From contig CAUDNR010004467.1 in assembly GCA_958430865.1 (NCBI GenBank), forward strand, positions 66,369-130,368: a stretch of 64,000 nt of DNA. Direction: 5' to 3'. Shown piece after piece: positions 1-10,409 of the stretch. This DNA is from Entrophospora sp. SA101 (lineage: Eukaryota > Glomeromycota > Glomeromycetes > Entrophosporales > Entrophosporaceae). The notes beneath the pieces were generated by a model. It saw nothing but the letters and a program-made list of their open reading frames with translations, searched no databases and was not told where the DNA came from. The translations under genes and the position numbers were made by a program. Position 1 is the first letter of the stretch; every line of letters begins with the position of its first letter.

Positions 1-1339
1 AAATGGTCTAGGGGCCGTACGTTCTCTCCCTTGCAACTCTGCCGTAAGAAATCAATATTATTATTATTATCCATGTATCTTTATTTTATTTCGCTTGATT
101 AAAATCATTAAATAAAATGAATCGAATTCTTATTTTTTGTCTTCTAAAAAATCAAGTTGTACGACATACATAAATATTTGCAATCCGAAATGTAGTGCGA
201 CTATATAAATTATACATGTTTATTTACACGATTAACCAAATTCGATTAATTACCTCATGTACATACTTTTTCTTTGGCTAATTGATTATTCTTTTTTAGG
301 CTTCAGACACGTGCGACTATATTCGTTCTTCATTAAAGATCAATCTTTTAGTATGATATATTCTCTTATATTTTTTGCTTCAAAGAGATCTGAATTCAAT
401 ATAAATTTATAAATATAGAATGTAGAGAAACCATGGCTTGTAAATGTAACGAAAAATGAAATGCATACGGTTTGTACTTAGGAATAACGATTGTTTCTTT
501 CATAATTACTCTTAATGATACACTAATATGCGTGAATTAGTTTGTATTAAAGACATTCAGGAGATGAGAAGACCATGTGGGAAAGTATTGAGAATTTTGA
601 ATATGATGACTATAGATTAATCTGTATAACGCGTAGAAATTCTGTATGTCATAATTTATTTGTGCGACATTCCCCTATAAACCATCTTGTAATATGTAAA
701 CCATTTTTAAAATAATTAATAATCATCTTTATTCCTTAAAAATTCACCATAATATTAATATTAATATATCTATCTATTACTATACATTCCGAAAATTTTT
801 TCCTGTCTGGTATAACTGATTGATCTCTTGTGTGCATAATAATAATAATTTTTTTTGCTCCTGACAAACCTTCCGTCACAGTGGCCTTCGATTGTAATTT
901 TGCGCCAATTTATTTAAAGTAAGGTTTTTTTATTATGTTCTTGCAACCCGGCGTTTCCCCGTCCTGTAAATCCCAAGGAGATACGTCTGCCTTTGGTATG
1001 TGAAGTTGAAACGGATGAATATCGGTTTTCGAAAGATGTGTAAGGTTCTGGCTCTTATACCCAGCGTTCCCCGTCCTGTAAGACCTGAGGAGGTACGCCT
1101 GCCTCTGTGCTTGTGAAGTTGAACGGCTAAAATAGCAACAGACTTTTATTATGCTGTTAATTTAGCGATCTTACATTATCTGGAGAGGGTTTCGGGTTGA
1201 ATTAAAGTTGTGATTAACAGAAATTTTATTACTAATTAATTTGTATTATTTCTTTGGAGATCAGCATCATGGTTTGCATCAATATAATTAATTGTTATTG
1301 AATTGATTCGCGACACTAACATATTACTGTCATTTTTAC
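1..1339. other. Non-coding stretch, AT-rich
   Basis: I see no credible coding region or RNA gene here. The only structure is an imperfect pair of GC-richer units of about 68 bp, listed separately. The stretch just before 1340 could hold the 5' leader or an unrecognised first exon of the gene that follows. Confidence 0.5.
946..1126. repeat. Two diverged GC-rich ~68-bp direct repeat units
   Basis: Units at about 946-1014 and 1059-1126 share the order CCC(G/A)GCGTT, CCCCGTCCTGTAA, an AGGAG(A/G)TACG core, CTGCCT and TGTGAAGTTGAA, with scattered substitutions and small indels. They stand out from the AT-rich flanks. They do not resemble 5S rRNA or a tRNA that I recognise. They may be remnants of a dispersed repeat. 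Confidence 0.6.
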
Positions 1340-3712
1340 ATGCAGGATTATGTCGAAGTTCTAAAAAAAATTTTATTAACAAAATCAACCCATTTTAATG
1401 CCACTACATTTTATAAAAAGATTGATTTTCCATATGATCTAAAGAAACAGGCGGAGGAAGTCTTATTTAATGCATTAAGTTCTATTGTATCTGAAAATGG
1501 ACAAGGTGCTATAATTGCTCAAAGACTGCTTGCTCATTTTAGCGAGATTGTCAACCCCCATTACACTACGCTTTTGGGTTTCCGTACGTGTTCGCGAAGA
1601 AAAAAATAGCACTAAAACTGCTCAAGTTATATTACAAGAAAAAGAAGTCAGTTATCTATATTCTAAATAAGTTTAGTAAAGTTATTATTATTAACTTGTT
1701 TTTTTTTGCAAACTATCTAGGAACAAAATGCTTGTCAAATAAGGACTAATTTGTTGGATGAGCGTATTCAAGTATTGGCAAAAAAAAGACACAATTCGAA
1801 TTTGAATGATTTCGAAGAAGGATTATCAACTCCACCAAATAAAGTTAGTATATATTTTAAATCTGAATGGCAAAAACATCTTTTAACCATTTGGTTACCT
1901 TTGAGTCTATAGATCAGGGCCACTGATATAACAGAAGTGGGAAAAAATAACGATTCATCATCCAGTTTTGAAGTATTATCTAGTGATGAAGAAAATTTTT
2001 CTGTTCCATCTACAAATGTCTTCTCTAATCAAGAACAACATGAAAATGAAAATACTTATATAAAAGATATTCAGTCATCTCATGAGGTAGAAACGTTTAT
2101 TTGTACAACTGTAATATGATGGTGTACTTTATCTGATCTATGTTTTACTTTACAGAATACAACAGATAAACTCGATAAAATAATTGAAAAAATAAATAAA
2201 TCTGATTATCGCCTCTTTCAGTATCGGATCATTAATTTATCTGACCGAAATGCTTCGAGCCCTGTACAAAAAATATTAACAAAAGCTAATAAACAGTTAT
2301 TAAAAACAATTTGGGACTCAGTACGTGTTTTCTGATTGTACAATGATACTTCAAATTTAAATTTGAGAGGTTCTAATATTATTATTTACTCTCCTTAGCT
2401 AGAGCCATCAAAAGAAAATCACAAGACAATCCGCCAGGAGAAATGGAATGCAGTCATAAAACCTCTTGTGGAAAAGTATCAAAAAAACTTAGTGCCGAAA
2501 TCTGTATTTGACGATTTTCCTTTGGATCTCGCAATTGAAGAAATTACTGAGAGACCATATACAGGAACATTCAACTATAGAGAACATCACGACTCATTAT
2601 GGGTTCAAGATCTATACAAGCGATTGTATGTAATAAGAGTGTAATTACTGATGCATAATGTATTTAATGTATTCTAATATTATTTTTTTTTTTAGTTTAT
2701 TTATCTTTAAAGCGCCTGTTAATATACTATTAGACCCTAATCAAGTAGAACTATCGTATAGAGAAAATTTCATTAACCCAATTGTTGCAAAATTGTTTGA
2801 TGACATAATGGATATTATTCGAGTAAAAACGTGGGTTTGGCGTTTTTTATCATCATTTATTAGAATTTATTAATATCTAACAAATTTGTATATCTAAACT
2901 TACTTACAGTGGAGAGATCGAAAATATGTTAAATAAAACCCAACGAAATGAAACTCGCCAGTATGTGCAACGAGTTAGTATTGGATGCCATCAAGATGGT
3001 ATTTTTGAAGTAAACGTCAATGCAATGACTTTTGAATAGGTTTTCTAGAAGTGGTTGGTAATGCTCTTATTGTTGATATCACAAAGTTAAATGGTGATCT
3101 TGATAAAGTATTAAAAGGTAAGTTAGTCACCATGCCGTTAGTGATCTATTGTCATAATTTTATCTTATATGACATTATCTGATAGCAATGCAGATCTCGC
3201 TGTTCTATCAACGACAACATCATACCCAACGTGGTGCTACTGGAGATCAACTTGTTTGTCTAGAATCGTATGGGATAATCGTTTACCGTAAGCAATATGA
3301 ATTAATGTTTGATATTATATTATTAAGAGTTTCTAATTTTATTTTGATCAACTTTAGAACGAACTTTTACTATTTATGTCATGCATAATATACATGGAGG
3401 GCTTTACATTGTAGATAAATTAACGGAATTTTGTATTCCAAATTCCAAAGATCAATTATATGCGCTAGAAGAAGTCATCGAGAAAGTCTATATGTTCAAG
3501 GCATTAGATTTTGATACTGCTAGTTTAATGCATCTAATGCATTATTTTTATATACTCATAACCTCATCTTTGAAATACAACAGAGCCGAATCATGTATTA
3601 TTACTTGAAAATACAAAAGATAACACCTAACTATGTCCAAAACCATATCAATACAACAGAGTCACCAGTTGAAGCATCGCCCTCTAAGAATTCTAAAGTT
3701 ACTAATAGATAA
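1340..3712 (+). pseudogene. Multi-exon lineage-specific hypothetical gene, probably decayed
   Basis: A string of short open segments separated by AT-rich introns reads as one protein. Approximate exons are 1340-1645, 1723-1845, 1918-2085, 2156-2321, 2400-2630, 2695-2825, 2911-3117, 3184-3290, 3357-3525 and 3588-3712 (stop 3710-3712). Recognisable pieces include VNPHYTTLLGF, DDFPLDLAIEEITERPYTG, REHHDSLWVQDLYKRLY, YRENFINPIVAKLFDDIMDI, GFLEVVGNALIVDITKL, GATGDQLVCLESYGIIVYR and GLYIVDKLTEF. I know of no domain for it; it resembles an expanded uncharacterised Rhizophagus family. Two places need a one-base frame change with no room for an intron: near 1580, before RVREEKNSTKTAQ, and near 3038-3042, where MTFE runs into a stop just before GFLEVVGNAL. 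That suggests a broken copy. The first exon may lie upstream. Confidence 0.5.
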
Positions 3713-3853
3713 CAGTATTAGATTCGCTCATAAGTTGTAATTTGCTTATTTGATAATGTTCGCATTTTGATTGGAGTAATAATTAAATAATGCATATGTT
3801 TTGAAAGAAAAAATACTGTGCCATTGTCATACAACATTGTGATTCTTTCAAGT

Positions 3854-4180
3854 TTATTCAATAAGACCCAATTCTCGAAGATGCTCTGAAATAACTACAT
3901 ATGGGTCTTCGTAATACCAAACATACCTTAAAACAATCCAGTTCTCTTCACATAATTCTTTCTTGAGTTGATCCCGCTCTTGCTGTTTGATAAAATTTTT
4001 TGGATTCCTGTGAAAGAGCTCGATATATTTTTCATCTTGTTGTCCCTGTACTTCTATAGCAAAAACATAGTCCTAATAAGGAATATCAAGTTGTAATCCA
4101 GTCGGATGTTCTGGTATTTTTAAAAAATCTGGTTTGCGATTTTCAGATTGTGGTCCAAGATACTTATAATTTTACGGCAT
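3854..4180 (-). pseudogene. PD-(D/E)XK-type endonuclease-like pseudogene with two in-frame stops
   Basis: Read on the minus strand from an ATG at 4178-4180 to a TAA at 3854-3856, this is one frame of 109 codons with two internal stops: codon 3 (TAA) and a TAG near 4073. The readable parts are NYKYLGPQSENRKPDFL, HPTGLQLDIPY, DYVFAIEVQGQQDEKYIELF, QQERDQLKKELCEENWIVL and RYVWYYEDPYVVI. The pattern of a D (LQLDI) followed by an (I/V)E-x-Q-G-x-Q strand, basic helices and a late W-IVLRY strand is that of Vsr/DUF559-like PD-(D/E)XK nucleases. The family is inferred from motifs only. Because of the stops it is easily missed. Confidence 0.55.
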
Positions 4181-4774
4181 AAATTTTCACATTTATATTT
4201 TGAGCAATAGAGACACCATGTATCACAATTTTTATATTCGGTCGAAAGGCAGTTCCATTCCTATTATATCCAACATGTTTGGCATCTTCAAGAGTATACA
4301 TTCAATTATTTCATAACTACATTTATATACTTGAAAAAGCAGATCTCTGAAGATCAAGGCTAATCAACTTACTTCAAATCTATGGCAAAATAAATTACTT
4401 AGGCAATTGTTTATGAAGTATTAGTAATAATAATAATTCTGTATTCAATACAAATGTTGTTACACAATAATTATATATCAAAAGGACCAAAAAATTCTAC
4501 ATCCCCCATTATAAGCTTTTTTTCTTTAAATACAATGTACAAAAAAAATATATATCAATAATATTTGAGATTTTTACATATATATATTCCAAGAAAAATT
4601 ATGTAGTGGAACAAAGGCATAATACAACTTTTCGTGCAAAGTTATCGAATTGGACATTTTTGTGTCAATTTTCCCCTGCCGATCACTATGTACAACTCAC
4701 TCATTCATAGACAGATCGTCAATTAAAACCTTTATTTATTCATAAACATCAGACCCCAAGACCATTAAGAGGAG
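4181..4774. other. Non-coding stretch
   Basis: Minus-strand fragments just upstream of the nuclease relic can be read in two competing frames, one giving a cysteine-rich segment and the other VGYNRNGTAFRPNIKIVIHG. I cannot decide whether either is coding. The remainder, to 4774, is AT-rich with no supported feature. Confidence 0.35.
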
Positions 4775-5779
4775 TTGATAAAAGCACATTGCCTGTTGAT
4801 TATTATTAGAACAGTAAGGCATGGATGCAACTTATGGAATGATTACCTAAAAAATTTGAATAATAAAATGCATCTTAAAAATAGAAATATATTGTTGCTT
4901 GTTGATAATACCCCAACTCATAATTTAATGGATAATTTCAAGTTAACAAATGTAAAACTTCATTACCTTCCTCCAAATATAACTGCACACCTACAACCAT
5001 GTGATGCTGGAATAATTCATAGTTTCAAGGTTTGTAAATTTCTTAGTTTCAATATTAATATTAAATTACATTGATGTTAATAATTAATAAATTGCAGGCA
5101 AACTATAGAATATTATTACTTAAAAGAAAATTAAAAATTATGATCTAGCACAAACTGTTACAGATCCAAAACCAATTGATATCAAAAAAGCAATAGATTA
5201 TGTTGCTAAGTCCTAGAATAGTGTAACATCAACAACTATTTTTAATTGTTGGAAAAAAACTGGGATTATTCCTTTATCAGATGTGGAAACTATCCAACAA
5301 AGAAATAGAAAATTCTATAAATATAATAGAAGATATTTCAAACAACCAAAATAATGAAATCAGAATTTTAATCAATATATTGCAATTTACTTCACCATTA
5401 GCAGCAGAAGAATATATTTCAATAGATAATGAGGTGGGAAGACAATGAAATGATAATTGAAGAAGAAATTATTGCTTCATTTATTCCAGCAGCAGAAGAA
5501 GAAACTGATAAAAGTAGTACATCCACATCTAAAACTAAAGTTTCGAGTAGTGATGCTACTGCTGCCATTGAAACAATGTATGATTTTCTTCAACAAGGTG
5601 ATATTGAAATTGATTACAACAAAACTAAAATTCTTAAATCATTAAAAAGAAAATTGGGACTATTAAGAATTAAAAACAAGCACAAATTAGCATTAAATCA
5701 TTTTTCAAATAAAAATTTTTTTACATTTTGTCATTATCATATTTATGTTGGTATTATTATATTTATGTTTATTTTATAA
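4775..5779 (+). pseudogene. pogo/Tigger-type DDE transposase relic
   Basis: The C-terminal half of a DDE_1 superfamily transposase is visible. The segment NILLLVDNTPTHN carries the second catalytic aspartate. LHYLPPNITAHLQPCDAGII is the usual LPPN-T-xLQPxDxGI block before the third acidic residue. An intron lies at about 5029-5096. The sequence continues as NYRILLLKRKL, then after a frameshift as LAQTVTDPKPIDIKKAID, then a TAG at about 5215, then FNCWKKTGIIPLSDVE. The tail, 5429-5700, is acidic and ends in DYNKTKILKSLKRKLGLLRI. At least two frameshifts and one stop make it dead. Neither the N-terminal helix-turn-helix nor terminal repeats could be seen. Confidence 0.75.
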
Positions 5780-5995
5780 ATTTTTTTTTTGTATGGTGCG
5801 GGACCTTTTAAACCACCAATTCTGTATGTGATTTTAAAAGAACAGAAGTTCATTTCTGTATACATATCATTTTTAAAAAAATAGCTCTGTTATGACATAG
5901 ATTAGTACCCAAGCTGAGAGTTTTTTTCAAAATATTGATGGTTGTTGAGTTCTATTCTTTTTTAGTATATATATTTTACTATGTTCGCAAAGAAT

Positions 5996-6133
5996 CAGTG
6001 TTGGAAATTGAGTGCTGGGGTTTGTGTTACATATTGACTTTAGCCAATCAAATTTGTTCTTCTGGTAGAAATTTTAACGTTGATTGGCTAAATTCGATAT
6101 GTAACACAAACCCCGCACTCAATTTCCAACACT
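5996..6133. mobile_element. 138-bp palindromic MITE (left copy), outer end of arm A
   Basis: The element starts CAGTGTTGGAAATTGAGTGC and ends with the inverse, GCACTCAATTTCCAACACTG. The two halves pair over about 50 bp, so nearly the whole element can fold as a hairpin. CA-GTG termini suggest a hAT-type MITE (inference). The 8 bp on either side do not match, so no target-site duplication is visible. The left half differs from the copy at 27872-28009 at 6003, 6018 and 6038 only. Confidence 0.85.
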
Positions 6134-6297
6134 GGTATTATCCGTTGCAGATTAAATGCCGCAAAACCCAAATGGTGTAAAGAAGAGGAGTATATCAAAA
6201 TACAAAAGACTGTAAAATGACATAGCATTATTGATCATCTAGAGTTTGTTACAAAATTACTTAAAATGTACTATTTGTTATTTTAATGTTGTTATGT

Positions 6298-6666
6298 GGT
6301 TGGCATTCTTGAATAAAACCATCAATTATCTTGTTTCCAGATGTCCAAGTACTGAAAAGGCTCTGTAAGTGTAGACTAATGCACTTTTCGCAATATTTAT
6401 CAGAGTATCTTGTTGTTTTACAATTATTGTCTCTTGGTTCACCATATCTATTAATTGTGTTATCTAATTCAAAGGAATAAATAACCCTTCTTCTACAATA
6501 TTCCTTTTCATTTTCTAAGTTTCTTTGATTAATTGCAAAAAGTAACTTTTTCTATTTTCTCTGTCAGGAGCAGTTGGGGAAGCAGAACGAGCAACATCAT
6601 TCATTTCATTACAAATTTTAGCTACTAATTTTCTTCTATCTCATGTTATAATTTAGTGAAGGACAT
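6298..6666 (-). pseudogene. Truncated N-terminal relic of the zinc-ribbon kinase family (left copy)
   Basis: On the minus strand this matches residues 1 to about 140 of the intact kinase at 46033-47515. Shared segments include LVAKICNEMN, YFLQLI, ENEKEYCR, YSFELDN, NCKTTRYSDKYCEKC, ISLHLQSLFSTWTSG and FIQECQ. A base is lost in the MS-TKLL start region (stop at codon 7) and a frameshift follows the FLQLIKET segment. The kinase domain is absent: similarity stops where the intact gene continues QQISSLPGRIIEW. The mirrored copy is at 27339-27707. Confidence 0.8.
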
Positions 6667-6871
6667 TTTATTAAAATAAGTGCTTACAAAATAAGTTTTG
6701 TACACATGTATGGTATATTTATTTTACGAAATTTAATATTGCAAGAGGTTTTAAATGCCCATCTACACACACGCATTCAATATCATTTAAGATAGTTTTG
6801 ATAAATGCTTTTTGACTCAAATCTTCTTGCAGAGGGATCAAGTGTCCAAATGTAGTGATATATGAGACCAT

Positions 6872-7150
6872 TTAGATAGGACACAAGAGATTTAAATGCC
6901 AATTACAGTTTGTTCTTTGTGATTTAGATGGTTTTGATTCCGCATCTTTTTTTATTGGTACCGTCACAAATACAAACAGGAAATTGTCTTCTTTCAAGTT
7001 TTTCTGATCTAAATCCTTGTTGTTGTGCTCATTGTTTAATATACTTAATACTAATTTTCCAAGCTGGCAATGCATACTAGAATCCAATTTTATGTTAGCT
7101 TCAACATCGGCTCTTACTCCTCCTCTCTCCCCAGTAACATCGGGAATGTT
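6872..7150 (-). pseudogene. Unidentified coding remnant, also found near 54.1 kb (left copy)
   Basis: An open minus-strand segment contains ANIKLDSSMHCQLGKLVLSI and a lysine-rich tail. The same sequence, with substitutions, recurs on the minus strand at 54113-54253, where it reads ELANIKLDSSMNFQTWK. Presence at two unrelated sites suggests a piece of a dispersed gene family or element. I do not recognise the family. Confidence 0.4.
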
Positions 7151-7372
7151 CTATAAAAACTTGATGGTTGGTATAAATTCATTCATAATTAATATTAGTA
7201 CATTATAGTTTTTAATGGCTGAAATTATTAGTTTATTTTTTTTTTTTTGCATATTAAAAATCTTGTGTGTAGAATGCATTTGTGTGCATGGCGCAAAAAA
7301 AAATAAAAAATATACATAAATTATAATATATAAAAATAGATCATGAATATTTCTCTTGTGAGAATTAATTAG

Positions 7373-10300
7373 TTATCTGCTGTCTCTAGTACCAGCAAGG
7401 GTCAATTCACGTGCAATTGCATTTCTTTTAACTGATGCTATCCAACCACTCAAATCAGCATTTATTCTTCTACCAATTGTAGCAAGTGCAGTTTGTAAAT
7501 TGACAGCAACTTCTTGGTATTTTTGATTGGTTGCTTGACTAGATGATACTCTGAGCGCTATCAAGAATGCTCTTCTTAATGTTTCTCCTACTTGAAGTAA
7601 AGTCAGAGCATCACTTCTAATAGCTGGATTTCTTTCCAAGTTAAACACATCAACAAGTACATCATAGATAAATCCACTGAATACCTATTAAAGATAGTTT
7701 TTTAAAAAAATTAATAATCATCATAGATACATATGTGTATATATATATATATATTAATTAATTAATTATTATTTATTACCAAAGACATTGCATGTACTTC
7801 ACTCTCAACTGTTGAACCTTTTTCATCATTTATTAAGTTTCTTAAACCTTTACCCTTATTCTTGTACAAATAATCGCCAAATTCTTCACCAATAGCCGAC
7901 AAGAAATTATCAGTGTCTCTAAGATTTGATTTTGTAAAAGTGATCAGATTATCTACCAAATCTGGCATTGAAAGAGTGACAAACATTGAACACAAATCAC
8001 CAAACGCTTCATGAAGAGCTCCGGTCTGACCATCAGACAACCAGCCTTGTTGTATTGTATCAAGGAAAAGGTGACCTGTCTCATGAGCTACAATATCAAG
8101 TGATCGACAAAGATATATTGGAGTTTGTCCTGGTCTTGGTTCATAAAGAAATCTCAATACTCCCTCCCCCCTGGATGGAATGAAATTGGTTCCAGAGTGT
8201 GGTTGTATTACTAATTTTTTGTTTCCCCATGGTCTATTAAGTGTTGGTGGTTTGCCATCAAGATACTCGAGATCACCTGTTAATAAACCAAAAGTGTATT
8301 TGACAACAGCAAAAGTGTGCATAACATCAAATTTGACTTGTTCGGCTGATGGTGGTGGAGTTTGAGAGTTGTCTTCAATAAAATTCAGTAGGAAATCACC
8401 ATTTACATCAGGAGCAATTGGTCCAGAAGTTGAACTGGTGATGAGCAGTGAGTCGGTTGGGCCGGTGGTGATATCAGATCCAGGAAAGTAAAGCGATCTG
8501 ATACCGATTGATTTAACGAAAGGATCGGCTTTCCATATATTTATTCTTGAACCTTTACCAGCTGGTGGAGCTGCTGAGACCAAGGCTGTTTGAGGTAATC
8601 TTGATGCTAAATATTGTGCACTCCTACATTATTACATAATACAGAAATATGTGTGCGGTTAGGAAGAGAATATGACAATTAAACAATCCACTAATTGTAA
8701 TGTTAATTAGATGAATGAATTAATTATAGTTAATTGCCTTGAATAAATGTTTTGATCATAATCAAATAATGCATAGACCAATTTTTTTGGATCTTTTAAA
8801 TCATAATTTATAGTAGCAGATCCATTCTTTAATGGATCAATTTGAAGGTATTTTCCATTATTACCAATGATAACAGATTTCTCAATAAAATCTATCAAAA
8901 TAATTATAATAATTATTGTTAAAATAACAATAATAACAACAACAATAATAATATCTAACATAATCAATCATTAGTCACACAAAAACATATATTACCAGGA
9001 TGAGGAACAAACATAAACAATTGTTCGGATTTAGGGGCAACTCCTTCATGAGTTGTTTCTCCATTTGTAAATGATAAATCACCATGTTGATCGTTGGTGA
9101 GTGTTAAAAATTGACCTGATGAATTCTTCCATGCGACTAATGGTAAAGTAACTGATGGGGAAAGAGAGAAAGAAAATTAATATTGTTTTTAATAATGATA
9201 ATAAAAAATATTTTATATTATCAAATATATATATATATATATACCTAATCTTAAATCTTTAAGGAGTGAAGGATATTCGATATTCAAATTATCTCTTGTA
9301 TAACCAATAGAATAATTATAAGTCAATGGATCCTCGACAAGCAATACAGCTGAACGATCCCAACTATTTTGTGCACTATAAATCAAATTACGATATAAAT
9401 ATGCGCAGATTAATTATATCATATAGATATCATCATAAAATTTACATACATTTTACCAGAACGAATTTCATTTCCATCATAAACTCCAAGGCGAACTTTA
9501 TATTTTTTATTGTACAATGAATAATATTTACCATGGTTTTCTAATAATAAAGTTCACGTGATTAAATATATAATGATCACATGATTTGAACAAATATAAA
9601 AAATAAATAAATACCGATTCTCCATTGTTGAGCAGGATTACTAAGATCGTAAAGATCTTTGACGACTGAGCCATCGGCTTTCATTGTTAGAGCACGTTTA
9701 TTTTGATCGATGAATCCGAAATAACGATAGACTGAACTAATTGGTGCTGCAGAGACATTTCCGGCTACAATGAATTGAGGGCTGTTGGCTGACGTGTTGA
9801 TTCCGAAATTGAGTTTATTTTGATTCAGAACCCAAGAAGTATTTGCTAATAAATTTTTTTGGATTAAAAAAAAATAACACCAATATTAACATGCATACAC
9901 ACGCACATTCTACGCATTAACATATAATCACCAAATTTTCCAGTTAGTTCGGGTTCGAAACCACTTAAAGCAGGGTCGTAAGGTCGTCTTGATTGAGCCA
10001 AAGAGCTGACATCACTTCCGATTCTTTTTATCTCTTCGCCTTGATCGAAAGCATTTTCTCTTGACCAGCCAGCCAACTGATCATAGAAATCGGAGATGTA
10101 AATTGGGAAATTGATACTCAAATCCTTTATGACATTTTGCGGAAGAATACCAGGTGACCAGGTACCAGTTGCAACTCTGGAAATCAATTGGGCTATTTTA
10201 TCACCGGTATCGACTAATTGTTCATGATGAACTTTTAAACTTGTGACTAAATCATTGGTGATATCACTGGAAAGTTGTTTCTCCCAATCTTCGGATGCTC

Positions 10301-10409
10301 GGAATAATACTTGATCCCGGTGGGATTCTTGAACGCGTAGAACTAAACTTTCGACATGAAATTTATCAAAATCTTTGGTGATATAATGATTTGCGTGAGT
10401 TGGCATCAT
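7373..10409 (-). CDS. Zinc metallopeptidase (gluzincin, HExxH) with a beta-rich middle region, copy 1
   Basis: Exons on the minus strand are 9932-10409, 9615-9845, 9450-9540, 9245-9375, 8996-9151, 8738-8891, 7780-8623 and 7373-7684. They sum to 2,397 nt, or 798 codons plus stop. Residues 1 to about 159 are helical and lack a signal peptide. Residues about 160-415 are beta-rich, with repeated G-K-Y-hydrophobic and QQWRI-like motifs that suggest a beta-trefoil (inference). The catalytic region carries HETGH (His594, Glu595, His598) and, 21 residues later, the HEAFGD glutamate Glu619, matching the thermolysin-type HExxH...E arrangement. The gene is thus predicted to be an endopeptidase, probably cytosolic unless an upstream exon exists. 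The intron after exon 6 uses GC-AG. It is divergent from the Pil1-like gene. The copy at 23596-26632 is identical. Confidence 0.85.

Noticed and set aside
5935..6180. Plus-strand 81-codon open frame
   Set aside because: It lies across the MITE palindrome and has no protein similarity; it is an accident of the repeat.
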